Shown: positions 1 through 9,169, counted from the stretch's first letter. The stretch is DNA of 64,000 nucleotides from Pseudomonas veronii (GCF_001439695.1 NZ_JYLL01000027.1:20646-84645), one strand, 5' to 3'. The notes: generated by a model not told the origin, from the sequence alone. Made by a program: numbers and translations.

Positions 1-1
1 C

Positions 2-199
2 GACCGTTATGGCGTGCCTGCCGACCGGCGGCATTTCATTGAAGGACAGCCTGTCGCGGTGCTCCATGCGTTCACCGATGAGCAGCATATGGATGTGATT
101 GTGATGGGCAAGGTCCAGTCCCACGGACTGGACAAGCTGCTGGGCAGCACCACCGAACATCTCCTGTATCAGGTGTCCTGCAGCATTCTGGCTATCTAG
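2..199 (+). CDS. Universal stress protein (UspA family), C-terminal fragment at window edge
   Basis: The reading frame is already open at the first base, so the gene begins upstream of the window; 65 residues and the stop are visible. The segment VIVMGKVQSHGLDKLLGST followed by a hydrophobic C-terminal stretch matches the end of the Usp fold, where a glycine/serine-rich turn after the last helix contributes to nucleotide binding in ATP-binding members. Usp proteins are cytoplasmic stress-response proteins with no agreed biochemical role. Whether this is a single or tandem Usp cannot be told from the fragment. Confidence 0.75.
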   Translation, partial: DRYGVPADRRHFIEGQPVAVLHAFTDEQHMDVIVMGKVQSHGLDKLLGSTTEHLLYQVSCSILAI

Positions 200-255
200 C
201 GCGGCGAGGGCCGCCTATTCCGAAATCACAGGCGTTATCGTCGGAGGAGGTCCTC

Positions 256-630
256 GTGATCCTTAGTCCCTCATTGCAAACCCTCTTGCCAAACCGCGTC
301 GAGGCCGGTCGACGACTGGTGGAACCCTTGCTCAAATACGCCAACAGGTCTGACGTCATCAATCTCGCGTTGCCCCGGGGCGTTGAACGGAACGCCGATT
401 TGCGTTTGCCGACCAACACCCGCGCCTTGGTCGTTTTCGTACACGGCAGCGGTAGTGGCCGTTTGAGCCCGCGTAATCAATACGTGGCCGATGTACTGGC
501 CCATCGGGGCTTGGGCTCGCTGTTGTTTGACCTGCTCAGGGAAACGGAGCAGCGCCTGGATAACTTGAGGCGTATCAGGATTCTGACGCACGCTCGTTTT
601 ATCAATCTCTTCAAGCGTGTATGCCGATGA
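256..630 (+). pseudogene. Remnant of a phosphoribosyltransferase/dienelactone-hydrolase fusion gene
   Basis: The 124-residue frame starts like a phosphoribosyltransferase (EAGRRLVEPLLKYANRSDV then LALPRG, residues about 17-42). It passes almost at once into the start of an alpha/beta hydrolase (LRLPTNTRALVVFVHGSGSGRLSPRN, about 49-74, containing the oxyanion-hole HGSGS), then ends after ADVLAHRGLGSLLFDLL. Known two-domain proteins of this kind run to roughly 430 residues. Here the phosphoribosyltransferase core and the hydrolase nucleophile elbow and catalytic His are absent. The simplest reading is an in-frame internal deletion plus loss of the 3' end. A short expressed peptide cannot be excluded, but it should have neither activity. 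Confidence 0.7.
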
Positions 631-637
631 AGAAATT

Positions 638-1090
638 TTATTCCCGGCGATCACTTCCTCGCGATTTTCCAAGCAAGCGCCGCTTTTGTTTTTCCAGGAA
701 GAACATCACCTCGAGCTTCAGATTATCGGGGTCGAGGAAATAAACCGCATAGTAGCCCTCGCCATAATCCGGATAGTCAGCGGGTGCGTCGACAATCGTA
801 ACCGCCTGATCCAGCAGGAACGCGTAGAGCGCATCGACGTCCTCGCGCGCGGCAACCTCGAACGCATAGTGGTGATAGCCCACATCGCCGGTCCGGTGCT
901 TGTGTTTGCGCCCCTGGGCATCGGCTTCGGTGATCCAGAACAGGGTTTCGCCATTGGTCCAACCAATAACCCGGTCGAACTCCCACTCTATGGTGAATCC
1001 CAAGAAACCGAGTACCTGATCGTAGAACGCCCTGGAGCGGTCCAGATCACTGACACGAATAGCCAAGTGGTCTATCCCGATGACGTTCAT
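638..1090 (-). CDS. VOC-family protein (glyoxalase/dioxygenase fold)
   Basis: This 150-residue protein has the paired beta-alpha-beta-beta-beta modules of the vicinal oxygen chelate fold: IDHLAIRVSDLDRSRAFYDQVLGFLGF at the N terminus, HHYAFEVAAREDVDALYAFL in the second half, and a terminal YYAVYFLDPDNLKLEVMF strand. His 6, the HHYAF histidines and the Glu of LKLEVMF are the usual metal-ligand positions. The frame extends further upstream, but ATG at 1090 is preceded by GGAG at good spacing and begins exactly at the domain. The substrate cannot be told; glyoxalase-like, fosfomycin-resistance-like and ring-cleavage members share these features. It follows the aldehyde dehydrogenase on the same strand with 46 bp between and may be cotranscribed. 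Confidence 0.8.
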   Translation of the reverse strand: MNVIGIDHLAIRVSDLDRSRAFYDQVLGFLGFTIEWEFDRVIGWTNGETLFWITEADAQGRKHKHRTGDVGYHHYAFEVAAREDVDALYAFLLDQAVTIVDAPADYPDYGEGYYAVYFLDPDNLKLEVMFFLEKQKRRLLGKSRGSDRRE

Positions 1091-1136
1091 CCTGTCAGGT
1101 CTCCTCGGTTTCTTGGGACAAAGAGCGCTGTTGAAC

Positions 1137-2528
1137 TCAGAACGGGGCGTCGATATCGACCACGACAATGAGCTTGTGGTTGACGAACTCCTTGAGCCCG
1201 AGACCGATCAGCTCGCGGCCGTACCCCGAGCGGCGCACGCCACCGAAAGGCAGATCGGCTTCGACCTTGGTCGGATGGTTGACGAACACCATGCCGGTGG
1301 AGATTTTCTTCGCGACTTCTGCGCCATGCGCCGTGTCCGAGGTGAATACCGAACCGCCGAGGCCGAACGGCGAGTCGTTGGCGATACGCACTGCATCGTC
1401 TTCATCCTTGGCGCGGAACACCATGGACACCGGGCCAAAGAACTCCCAGTAGCGAGCGGGGTTGTCTTCGGCGACATCGGTCAGGATCGTCGGCTGCACG
1501 AATGCCCCATCGACAGGCACGGGCGGCCCGACTTCTTCGGCCTTGGCGCCAAGCTTCACGGCTTCGAGGATCTTTTGTTTGACCTCATTGGCCGCGCTTT
1601 GCGAGGAGAGCGGTGCCAGGGTCGTTTTCGCATCGAAGGGATCGCCGGCCACCAACTCCGCGACGCCCTTGCGATAGAGCGCGAGGAAGTCGTCATAGAC
1701 CGCATCGACCACGATCATGCGCTTGGAGGACACGCAGACCTGCCCGGCATTCCAATGCCGGCCGAACACCGCCCATTTGCTCGTTTTCGCCAGGTCCGCG
1801 TCGGCCAGCACGACGAAGGCGTCGGCGCCGCCGAGTTCCAGGGTGGATTTTTTCAGCGCTTTACCCGCTTGCGACGCAACCACCGCACCGGCGCCTTCCG
1901 AGCCGGTCAAGGCAACGCCCTGCACGCGGGCATCGTTGATGATCAGCTCGATCTGCGAACGCGTGGCGTACAGATTACGGAAGGCGCCGTCAGGCAGGCC
2001 GGCATCCTTCATCAACTTTTGAAAGCCAGCGGCGCTTTGCGGCACATTCGCTGCGTGTTTGAGAAGCACGGTATTACCGGCAGAAAGCTGCGGCGCCAGA
2101 ATGCGGGCGATCTGGTAATAAGGGAAGTTCCACGGCTCGATCGCCAGCAGCACGCCGAGCGGTTCGCAGACGAGAACCGCCTCGCCCTCGGCAGGGTCGA
2201 GGACCGGGAGTTTCTCCGGCTTGAGCAAGGTTTCGGCATTGCGCACATAGTATTCGAAGATTTTTGCCGACAGCTCGACCTCGGCTTTCGCCTCGGCAAA
2301 CAGCTTGCCCATCTCCAGCGTCAGTACCCTGGCAAAGGCGTCGCTGTCCTTGCGCAGGATATCGGCCGCATTCTGCAGGATGCGCGCACGTTCGGCGAAA
2401 GATGTGTCCTTCCACGCCAGGAAAGCCTCATGGGCCTTGCCGATGGCCGCGGTGACTTCTGCATCGGTCGCATCGGGAAAGGTTTGCAGTGTCTCGCCCG
2501 TATAGGGATTGATTGTTGCGTATGCCAT
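1137..2528 (-). CDS. NAD(P)-dependent succinate-semialdehyde-type aldehyde dehydrogenase
   Basis: A 463-residue cytosolic aldehyde dehydrogenase. Visible landmarks are the cofactor-binding EPWNFPYYQ loop with Asn 134, the general-base Glu 231 in LELGGADAF, and the catalytic Cys 265 in GQVCVSSKR. The opening INPYTGETLQTFPDATDAEV and the short length fit the Sad/GabD-like branch (succinate semialdehyde to succinate) rather than betaine or phenylacetaldehyde dehydrogenases. The cysteine is followed by Val-Ser-Ser, as in Sad-like enzymes. No GABA transaminase is adjacent, so the physiological aldehyde is uncertain. Confidence 0.82.
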   Translation of the reverse strand: MAYATINPYTGETLQTFPDATDAEVTAAIGKAHEAFLAWKDTSFAERARILQNAADILRKDSDAFARVLTLEMGKLFAEAKAEVELSAKIFEYYVRNAETLLKPEKLPVLDPAEGEAVLVCEPLGVLLAIEPWNFPYYQIARILAPQLSAGNTVLLKHAANVPQSAAGFQKLMKDAGLPDGAFRNLYATRSQIELIINDARVQGVALTGSEGAGAVVASQAGKALKKSTLELGGADAFVVLADADLAKTSKWAVFGRHWNAGQVCVSSKRMIVVDAVYDDFLALYRKGVAELVAGDPFDAKTTLAPLSSQSAANEVKQKILEAVKLGAKAEEVGPPVPVDGAFVQPTILTDVAEDNPARYWEFFGPVSMVFRAKDEDDAVRIANDSPFGLGGSVFTSDTAHGAEVAKKISTGMVFVNHPTKVEADLPFGGVRRSGYGRELIGLGLKEFVNHKLIVVVDIDAPF

Positions 2529-3017
2529 GTAAAAGCTACTCCAGAACCGTTTCGACTAAATGGCCAACCCGCCGCTGAGTGCATATGCCGGGCCTGCCGA
2601 AGGTACACGAGGAACAGGTTTCAAACATGGAGCCAAAGGTCGCAGGCCCACCCAGACCCGAGAGATCGGGGAGCTCACTTGACGTTCAGGGCGGCGGCGA
2701 CGGTCACTGAAAGCGGCCACGATGATCTGCCGATCAGCGTCTCCTGTTGATCTTTGTCATAGAAAGGCAAAGAAGAGGCGTCCTTGCGCGGGTTGCCTGA
2801 CTAATAGGCATCCCCCTTTTGCGCGACTTGTGCCATAAGACCGGTAGCGTTGGCGACCCGATGGCGCAGCAATAGCATCCATTGACTCCCCGACCCTGGG
2901 GCCGGGTGGCGGGCATTGCGCCAGACTTCGGAGCGCTGGAAGGGTGGTGCTGTACTGCTTTGGCATTTGTTGGGCCCGCTGTAACGCAAGCTCACTCACG
3001 GATACAAGGAGATAAGC
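2529..3017. other. Intergenic stretch between divergent aldehyde and alcohol dehydrogenase genes
   Basis: This 489-bp stretch separates the two divergent genes. Frames inside it are short and have no recognisable protein pattern. It must hold both promoters, but I see no convincing -35/-10 pair. Immediately before adhP there is a good ribosome-binding site (AAGGAG, about 3007-3012). A GG-N10-GC pair at 2961-2975 has a good -24 half but lacks the TT of the -12 element. Confidence 0.5.
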
Positions 3018-4028
3018 ATGAAAGCTGCTGTTGTTGCCCAAGGGCAACGCGTGAACGTGATCGAAAAAACATTACGGCCTCTGAAACATGGTGAGGCTCT
3101 CCTTAAAATGCAGTGCTGCGGGGTCTGCCATACCGACCTGCACGTCAAGAACGGCGATTTCGGTGATAAAACCGGGGTGATCCTAGGCCATGAAGGCATC
3201 GGTATCGTGCAGCAGGTAGGACCAGGCGTCACCTCTCTGAAGCCCGGTGACCGTGCTAGCGTAGCCTGGTTCTTCCAGGGCTGTGGGCACTGTGAATACT
3301 GCAACAGCGGCAACGAGACACTCTGCCGCAACGTAAAAAACTCCGGTTACACCGTGGATGGCGCAATGGCCGAAGAGTGCATTGTCGTCGCCGACTACTC
3401 GGTGAAAGTGCCTGATGGGCTTGATTCTGCGGCGGCGAGCAGCGTGACCTGTGCTGGCGTAACGACCTATAAAGCCGTGAAGGTTTCCAATATCCGCCCT
3501 GGGCAATGGATTGCGATCTACGGGCTGGGCGGCCTGGGGAATCTGGCGTTGCAGTACGCAAAAAATGTATTCAACGCCCGAGTGATCGCCGTGGACATCA
3601 ACGATGATCAACTGCAGTTCGCCAGGGAAATGGGCGCTGACCTGGTCATCAACTCCCGCAACGAGGATGCCGCAAAAGTTATCCAGGAGAAGGTCGGCGG
3701 AGCTCACGCGGCTGTCGTGACGGCCGTCGCCAAGGTCGCGTTCAACTCTGCGGTGGATGCCCTGCGTGCCGGTGGACGCCTGGTCGCAGTTGGGCTTCCG
3801 CCTGAAGCCATGAGCCTCGATATTCCTCGGTTGGTGCTTGACGGGATCGAGGTGGTCGGCTCACTGGTCGGTACTCGACAAGACCTCGTAGAAGCCTTCG
3901 AGTTTGCCGCGCAAGGCAAGGTGGTGCCGAAGGTAACATTGCGTCCGATCGAAGATATCAATGAGATCTTCGATGAAATGCAGCAAGGGAAAATCAAAGG
4001 CCGCATGGTGATTGATTTGAGTCATTGA
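3018..4028 (+). CDS. adhP: Zinc-dependent alcohol dehydrogenase AdhP
   Basis: A 336-residue medium-chain dehydrogenase oxidising primary alcohols, typically ethanol, with NAD. Catalytic zinc ligands are Cys 37 (CGVCHTD), His 58 (GHEG) and Cys 145 (VTCAGVTT). The structural zinc lobe is Cys 89, 92, 95 and 103 (CGHCEYC...C). The Rossmann motif GLGGLG is at 169-174. The protein is collinear with AdhP-type enzymes across its whole length. ATG at 3018 has AAGGAG six bases upstream. It appears monocistronic, with a strong hairpin seven bases after the stop. Confidence 0.9.
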   Translation: MKAAVVAQGQRVNVIEKTLRPLKHGEALLKMQCCGVCHTDLHVKNGDFGDKTGVILGHEGIGIVQQVGPGVTSLKPGDRASVAWFFQGCGHCEYCNSGNETLCRNVKNSGYTVDGAMAEECIVVADYSVKVPDGLDSAAASSVTCAGVTTYKAVKVSNIRPGQWIAIYGLGGLGNLALQYAKNVFNARVIAVDINDDQLQFAREMGADLVINSRNEDAAKVIQEKVGGAHAAVVTAVAKVAFNSAVDALRAGGRLVAVGLPPEAMSLDIPRLVLDGIEVVGSLVGTRQDLVEAFEFAAQGKVVPKVTLRPIEDINEIFDEMQQGKIKGRMVIDLSH

Positions 4029-4034
4029 CGGGCC

Positions 4035-4062
4035 ATTGGCAGTCGCTCGGGCGGCTGCCAAT
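4035..4062 (+). terminator. Hairpin after adhP, probable terminator without U tract
   Basis: ATTGGCAGTCGC, loop TCGG, GCGGCTGCCAAT forms a 12-bp stem (one T-G wobble) with a four-base loop starting seven bases after the adhP stop. No run of T follows on either side, so termination may depend on Rho, or the hairpin may only protect the 3' end. Confidence 0.5.
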
Positions 4063-4206
4063 ACCGTTGGCTCCTCGCGACGAGAAGCGCAGCCGATCGC
4101 TTTTGCCGATAGTTTCTGGATGGTTTTCTCACCTGCATCGCTAGATATTGAGGCGAGGTTGATGATAGGTTTTGCGTCCAAAACCATCCTGCGCGGGAGA
4201 TAACCG

Positions 4207-4824
4207 ATGTTTGGCGTGACCGACTATGGCGCTTTCATCATCGCCTTCATCATCGTCCTGGCCATTCCTGGCCCCGGCAATTTTGCCCTCATCACGGCGA
4301 CCGGCAAAGGCGGGATAAAAGCGGGTTTGGCTGCGACGTGCGGAGTGATACTCGGTGACCAGGTGCTCTTATGGCTGGCGGTTGCTGGCGTCGCAACCCT
4401 GCTGGCCGCGTATCCGGCAGCGTTCCATCTCATTCAATGGTTGGGTGCGTCGTACTTGGCGTGGCTGGGCCTGCGAATGTTGTTTAGTCAGGCTGGGGCC
4501 GCGCCGCGCAAGAGCCGGATGGATAACGGCCATTTCCTGCGTCAGACCATGATGATCACGTTGCTCAACCCCAAGGCGATCATCTTCTACATGGCCTTTT
4601 TCCCGTTGTTTGTCGATCCGGTGAAGCATCAGGGCATAGTGACATTCGCGTTCATGGCCGCGACCGTAGCGGTGGTGACGTTCCTCTATGGTTTGATAGC
4701 CGTCCTATTGACCCACAAGCTCGCTCAGCGCATGCGGGCCAACCCGCGCATCGCCAATCTGCTGGAGCGCTTGGCCGGCGTTTGCCTGCTGGGGTTCGGC
4801 GTCAAGCTGGTCGCCATGCGCTGA
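4207..4824 (+). CDS. LysE/RhtB-family amino-acid exporter
   Basis: A 205-residue inner-membrane protein with about six hydrophobic segments. It carries the family hallmark near the N terminus (IPGPGNFALITATGKGG, about 20-36) and the conserved QTMMITLLNPKAIIFYMAFFPLF segment near 115-137. LysE/RhtB proteins export amino acids or related metabolites using the proton gradient. The substrate is not deducible here. ATG at 4207 follows GGGAGATAACC, a good ribosome-binding site. Confidence 0.85.
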   Translation: MFGVTDYGAFIIAFIIVLAIPGPGNFALITATGKGGIKAGLAATCGVILGDQVLLWLAVAGVATLLAAYPAAFHLIQWLGASYLAWLGLRMLFSQAGAAPRKSRMDNGHFLRQTMMITLLNPKAIIFYMAFFPLFVDPVKHQGIVTFAFMAATVAVVTFLYGLIAVLLTHKLAQRMRANPRIANLLERLAGVCLLGFGVKLVAMR

Positions 4825-4917
4825 ATACGAGCCGTTGGTTTACCCTGGCAGTGATGCCGACGTTGCCCGCTGGGTGCTACGGTGATGGCTTTTTAGCAAC
4901 CCATTCGAGATGTCCCT

Positions 4918-5679
4918 ATGAAACCCAATCCGACAATCGATAACGTATTACGCGTCGCGTTGGTTACAGGGTCCACTTCCGGTATCGGCGCAGCCATTGC
5001 ACGTGCACTAAGCCGGGCAGGCTATGCAGTGGTGCTCCATTCGCGAAACTCTGCGGATACGGGACGCGCTATGGTTGCCGAAATGAAGCAGGCTATTTAC
5101 GTGCAAGCTGATCTTGCTTTTGAAGCTGACAGGGTCAGGCTTGTTAATGAGGCGATCGCCGCGTGGGGGCAGCTCGACGTATTGGTCAATAACGCCGGTA
5201 TTAGCAGAGTCATTCCGCACGGCGACCTTGCCTCGGCCAACTCGACGGTGTGGCACGAACTTAACGAGGTTAATGTCGTGGCGCCGTTCCACCTAGTCGC
5301 ATTGGCCGAGTCGGCATTGCGCGATGCCGCCTGTTACCGTCGAGCAGGTTGCGTCGTAAACATCAGTTCGCATGCCGGTATCCGTCCTAAGGGCGCATCT
5401 ATTCCCTATGCGGTAAGCAAAGCTGCGCTTAATCACATGACCCGCTTGCTCGCGGTATCGCTGGGGCCAGAAATTCGCGTAAACGCTGTGGCGCCTGGCT
5501 TGGTCGACACGCCGCTGACCGCAGAGTGGACAGAGGCCCAAGAGTTGTGGCGAACTCGTGCCCCTATGCGCAGGGCCGCTAGCCCAGATGACATCGCAAA
5601 CGCTGTTGTAATGCTGGTCGAGTCGGACTACTTGACCGGCGAGATACTCCTCTCAGACGGCGGGTTGAATCTGACCTAG
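4918..5679 (+). CDS. SDR-family NAD(P)-dependent oxidoreductase
   Basis: A 253-residue classical short-chain dehydrogenase. The cofactor motif TGSTSGIG is at 17-24, NNAG at 91-94, a catalytic Ser at 150/151 (NISS), and Tyr 164/Lys 168 in IPYAVSKAA. The C-terminal LTGEILLSDGGLNL is the usual FabG-like end. It resembles 3-oxoacyl-ACP reductase-type enzymes, but there are no neighbours from fatty-acid synthesis and the substrate is unknown. It stands alone between the exporter and the convergent response-regulator gene. Its codon use looks a little more A/T-rich than its neighbours by eye. Confidence 0.85.
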   Translation: MKPNPTIDNVLRVALVTGSTSGIGAAIARALSRAGYAVVLHSRNSADTGRAMVAEMKQAIYVQADLAFEADRVRLVNEAIAAWGQLDVLVNNAGISRVIPHGDLASANSTVWHELNEVNVVAPFHLVALAESALRDAACYRRAGCVVNISSHAGIRPKGASIPYAVSKAALNHMTRLLAVSLGPEIRVNAVAPGLVDTPLTAEWTEAQELWRTRAPMRRAASPDDIANAVVMLVESDYLTGEILLSDGGLNLT

Positions 5680-5765
5680 GTTTAGCGTGCTCCGGTATCT
5701 GGAGATGGTTGCAGGCGTTCCGCTTGCGCCTCGTTGACGGTGCCGATGTGTGTTATTTCGAGGTA

Positions 5766-6449
5766 TCAGGCCTCGGAAAGCTGAAACCGATAACCGACCC
5801 CATACAACGATTCGATGGGCGTTTCCCCTGGGCACGCCTGCTCCAGCTTGCGCCGCAGGTTGCGGATATGGCTGTCCACCGTGCGGTCGGTGACCACGCG
5901 GTGGTCGGAGTAGATCTTGTCGAGCAGTTGGTCACGGGAAAACACGCGGCCGGCAGAGCGGGCGAAGGTGCTGAGCAGCCGTAGCTCCAGGGGGGTGAGG
6001 TCCAGGGCGATGCCGTCTATCGAGGCGCGATACTGCGCTTCGTCGATCAGCAGGCGCTGCGCCGAGCTGACCAGCAGTTGGGGCCCGCGGCGCAGGATGG
6101 CCTTGACCCGGGCCACCACCTCCCGGGGGCTGAAAGGCTTGCAGATGTAGTCGTCGGCCCCCAGGTCCAGGCCCAGCAGGCGGTCCACCTCTTCGACGCG
6201 GGCGGTGATCATGATGATCGGCACGGCGCTGAAACCGCGCAGGTCCTGGCAGATTTGCATGCCGTCACGCCCGGGCAGCATCAGGTCGAGCAGGATCAGG
6301 CGCGGTGTTTGCGCACGCACGGTCGGCACCACCTGCAAGCCGTTGTCCAGGCACACGGTCGAGTAGCCTGCCGCGACCAGATAATCCTGCATCAAGGCGG
6401 CCAGCTTCGGTTCATCTTCGACAATCAGGATCGGGCTTTTGTCGGTCAT
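5766..6449 (-). CDS. baeR: OmpR-family response regulator, BaeR-like
   Basis: 227 residues. The receiver domain has the acidic pocket EDE (11-13), phospho-acceptor Asp 55 (LLDLMLPG), a conserved Thr (MITAR) and Lys near 106 (CKPFSP). It is followed by a winged-helix DNA-binding domain whose recognition helix lies in DRTVDSHIRNLRRKL. It is encoded three bases after the sensor kinase gene. In enterobacteria BaeR activates RND pump genes in response to envelope stress; here an RND operon diverges from the pair, which supports the same job. Confidence 0.85.
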   Translation of the reverse strand: MTDKSPILIVEDEPKLAALMQDYLVAAGYSTVCLDNGLQVVPTVRAQTPRLILLDLMLPGRDGMQICQDLRGFSAVPIIMITARVEEVDRLLGLDLGADDYICKPFSPREVVARVKAILRRGPQLLVSSAQRLLIDEAQYRASIDGIALDLTPLELRLLSTFARSAGRVFSRDQLLDKIYSDHRVVTDRTVDSHIRNLRRKLEQACPGETPIESLYGVGYRFQLSEA

Positions 6450-6452
6450 GGT

Positions 6453-7838
6453 TCAGATATCCCGTGGCAAGCGCAGGGTCAGCCAAAGGCCGCCGAGGGG
6501 CGAGTGAGCGGCGCTGAGGCTGCCGCCGTGGGCGAGGGCGATGTTGTGACAAATCGCCAAGCCCAGACCGGCACCGCCACTGGCACGGTTGCGCGATGAT
6601 TCGCCGCGATAGAAGCGCTCGAACAGGCGCGGCAGTTGCTCGGCCGAAACCCCTGGGCCGGAGTCGATGAAGTCGATGCACACATTCGCGCGATCGACGA
6701 CGGCGCGGATGCGGATGAGCCCGTTCGGGTCGGTGTAGCGCACGGCATTTTCCAGCAGGTTGGAAAACAATTGCTGCAGGCGGCTGGCGTCGGCCAACAA
6801 TTCCAGGGGCTGCGACGGCAGCTCCAGTTCGACGCGCAGATGCCGGTCGTTCAAACGCTCCTGGAACATCGACACGCTGGCTTGCAGCAGTTGATCGAGT
6901 CTGCACGCGCTCTTGCGGTAGGTCAGCGCGCCCACATCCGCCAGGGACAGTTCATACAGGTCATCCACCAGTTTGCTGAGCATGCTGACCTCACCTTGCA
7001 AGGACTTCATCGACCCTTGGTTCAGGGTGCGAACGCCATCCTCGATGGCCTCCAGCTCACCGCGCAACACCGACAGCGGGGTGCGCAACTCGTGGGAGAC
7101 ATCGGCCATGAACTCGCGCCGCATCTGTTCATTGCGCTCCAGGGTATAGGCAAGTTGGTTGAAGTCCCGCGCCAATTGGCCCACTTCGTCATTGGAGGCC
7201 ACGGCCACCCGGCTGCCGTAGTCGCCGCTTGCCAGGCGGTGGGTCGCCGCCGCCACCTTTTTCACTGGCTCCAACAGCGTGCGGGCGATCCACCAGGCAA
7301 TCAGCATCGCCAGCAACAGCGAAAAGGCGCCCATCACCAGGCTGGTGCGTAACTGGTATTGCTGGAACCGTTCGCCGCCGGCTTCGGTCACGCTCTGGAA
7401 CGGGGTCACGGCCAGCCAGCCAACGGTTTTATCGGCCACCACAATCGCGCGCAACAACGCATCGTTGCCGATATCCGGGTAGCCGTTCACGCGTTTTTTG
7501 TGTTCATCCAGCAAGGCGATGCGAAACAGCGCGCCTGTCAGGTCCGATGCCATGGGCGTGCGCAAATCGTTCTTCGCCGGATCTTCGCCGACCTCGGGCC
7601 GCATGATGTCGAACCAGCGATCCGACCGGTTGCGCAGGAACTCCCAATTGCCTTCGCGCGCATAGGCGCTGGCCAGGCGCGGCAGCACGGGGGCCATGCG
7701 CTCCAGCGCCTGCTCATTGAGATAGCCGAGAAAGCCCCGCCCGAAACTCCAGCTCGTCGCCACCCCCATGCTCAGGATGACCAGCAGCACGCCGGCCAGT
7801 ACCGCAATAAACAGTTTGGTGGAGATACTCAACTTCAT
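6453..7838 (-). CDS. baeS: Sensor histidine kinase, BaeS-like
   Basis: 461 residues. A transmembrane helix at about 8-30, a periplasmic sensor region, a second helix at about 168-187 and a HAMP linker come first. The phospho-acceptor His 249 follows in DVSHELRTPLSVLRGE, then N (NLLENAVRYT), G1 (DSGPGV) and G2 (GAGLGLAI) boxes of the ATPase domain. The LRGELEAIEDGVR sequence after the H box is typical of BaeS. It phosphorylates the regulator encoded just downstream. Its start is 144 bp from the divergent RND adaptor gene, so the two operons share a control region. Confidence 0.85.
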   Translation of the reverse strand: MKLSISTKLFIAVLAGVLLVILSMGVATSWSFGRGFLGYLNEQALERMAPVLPRLASAYAREGNWEFLRNRSDRWFDIMRPEVGEDPAKNDLRTPMASDLTGALFRIALLDEHKKRVNGYPDIGNDALLRAIVVADKTVGWLAVTPFQSVTEAGGERFQQYQLRTSLVMGAFSLLLAMLIAWWIARTLLEPVKKVAAATHRLASGDYGSRVAVASNDEVGQLARDFNQLAYTLERNEQMRREFMADVSHELRTPLSVLRGELEAIEDGVRTLNQGSMKSLQGEVSMLSKLVDDLYELSLADVGALTYRKSACRLDQLLQASVSMFQERLNDRHLRVELELPSQPLELLADASRLQQLFSNLLENAVRYTDPNGLIRIRAVVDRANVCIDFIDSGPGVSAEQLPRLFERFYRGESSRNRASGGAGLGLAICHNIALAHGGSLSAAHSPLGGLWLTLRLPRDI

Positions 7839-7982
7839 GGAGGTGGGCCGTTAAGAATGGATTGGGCCATTTAGGCCCTGGCGAAGAAAAGATTCAACCC
7901 GGCCGGGCAATCTTCAATTTTCCTGCACATTTGCCTTGCACGATGGCGCTGACTCAAGCCATCCCGTCTTGTAGAGGCCGCT

Positions 7983-9167
7983 ATGTCGACGAAAATCTTC
8001 GCCAAATACCTGGTAACCGCCGCGGTTTGCCTGTCCTTGTTCATTCTGGTCCTGCTGGGCGGTTGCTCCGGCGGCGAGCCGGCACCTCAAGCGATCACTC
8101 CGAAAGTCTCGGTGATCAGCATAAAACCCCAGAGCCAAGTGCTGACCACCGAGTTGGCGGGGCGTACCCAAGCCTTCATGGTGGCGCAGATTCGCCCGCA
8201 AGTCGGCGGTATCGTCCAGCGGCGGCTGTTTGTCGAGGGGGCGGATGTCAAGGCCGGCCAAGCGCTCTACCAATTGGATGCGGCGTCCTATACCGCCGCC
8301 CTGGCGCAGTCCGAGGCGAGCCTGGCCAAGTACCGCGCCACCCTTAAATCGGCGCAGGCCACCGCCAGGCGCGACGCCGAACTGGTGAAGATCAATGCCA
8401 TCAGTCAGCAAACTAACGAAGACGCTCAGGCCACCTTGCTGACGGCCGCCGCCGACGTGCAAGTCGCCGAGGCTGAAGTCCAAACCGCCCGCATCAACCT
8501 GGCTTACACGCGCATCACCTCGCCGGTCAGCGGGCGCATTGAAACATCCACGGTGACCCCGGGCGCGCTGGTGGTGGCCAATCAGGACAGCGCATTGACC
8601 ACCGTGCAGCAACTCGATCCGATCTACGTGGACGTTACCCAATCGACCACCGAACTGCTGCGCCTCAAGCGTGACCTGGCCAGCGGCGTGTTGCAGTCCA
8701 ATGGCAACGGCGAGGCGCGCATCAGCCTGAAGCTGGACGACGGCACCACCTACAACCAGCAAGGGCGGCTCAAGGTCAGCGGGGTGAGTGTCAACGAGGG
8801 CACGGGCACCGTCACCCTGCGTGCCGAATTCGCCAACCCGGACCACCTGCTGCTGCCGGGCATGTATGTCCGCGCGGTGCTGGAACAGGCGCGCGATGAC
8901 CAGGCCATTCTGATCCCGCAAAAAGCGGTGAACCGCAGCGCCAGCGGGGTGACCACTGCGTTGCTGGTGGTCGACGGCAAGGTTGAACAGCGTGAGCTGA
9001 CCATCGATCGCGCGGTGGGCAATCAGTGGTGGATCACCGCGGGCCTGAAGGCGGGTGATCAGTTGGTCGTCGAAGGCGGACAAAAAGTCCGTGCCGGCGC
9101 CGCCGTCCAGGTGCAGGACGCCAATGCTCAGGCGGCCACGCCGTCCACCCCTGTGAAGGAGGGTTAA
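7983..9167 (+). CDS. RND efflux periplasmic adaptor lipoprotein (MexA/AcrA family)
   Basis: A 394-residue membrane-fusion protein. The N terminus has a hydrophobic stretch ending in the lipobox LLGGC (acylated Cys 28). A lipoyl-like half motif (QIRPQVGGIVQRRLFVEG) lies at about 62-79, followed by a coiled-coil hairpin and the returning lipoyl half (YTRITSPVSGRIETS), then beta-barrel and membrane-proximal domains. It links the inner-membrane pump to the outer-membrane channel encoded downstream. The stop is two bases before the GTG of the permease gene, so translation is probably coupled. Confidence 0.9.
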   Translation: MSTKIFAKYLVTAAVCLSLFILVLLGGCSGGEPAPQAITPKVSVISIKPQSQVLTTELAGRTQAFMVAQIRPQVGGIVQRRLFVEGADVKAGQALYQLDAASYTAALAQSEASLAKYRATLKSAQATARRDAELVKINAISQQTNEDAQATLLTAAADVQVAEAEVQTARINLAYTRITSPVSGRIETSTVTPGALVVANQDSALTTVQQLDPIYVDVTQSTTELLRLKRDLASGVLQSNGNGEARISLKLDDGTTYNQQGRLKVSGVSVNEGTGTVTLRAEFANPDHLLLPGMYVRAVLEQARDDQAILIPQKAVNRSASGVTTALLVVDGKVEQRELTIDRAVGNQWWITAGLKAGDQLVVEGGQKVRAGAAVQVQDANAQAATPSTPVKEG

Positions 9168-9169
9168 GC

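Noticed and set aside
1080..2750. A 556-codon open frame on the plus strand opposite the aldehyde dehydrogenase gene
   Set aside because: It lies antisense to a fully recognisable enzyme, has no domain pattern, and is the usual mirror effect of GC-rich codon use.
2961..2975. TGGCAT-N5-GGGC as a sigma-54 promoter for adhP
   Set aside because: GG and GC are correctly spaced, but the TT of the -12 element is missing and no enhancer-type repeat or activator gene is nearby.
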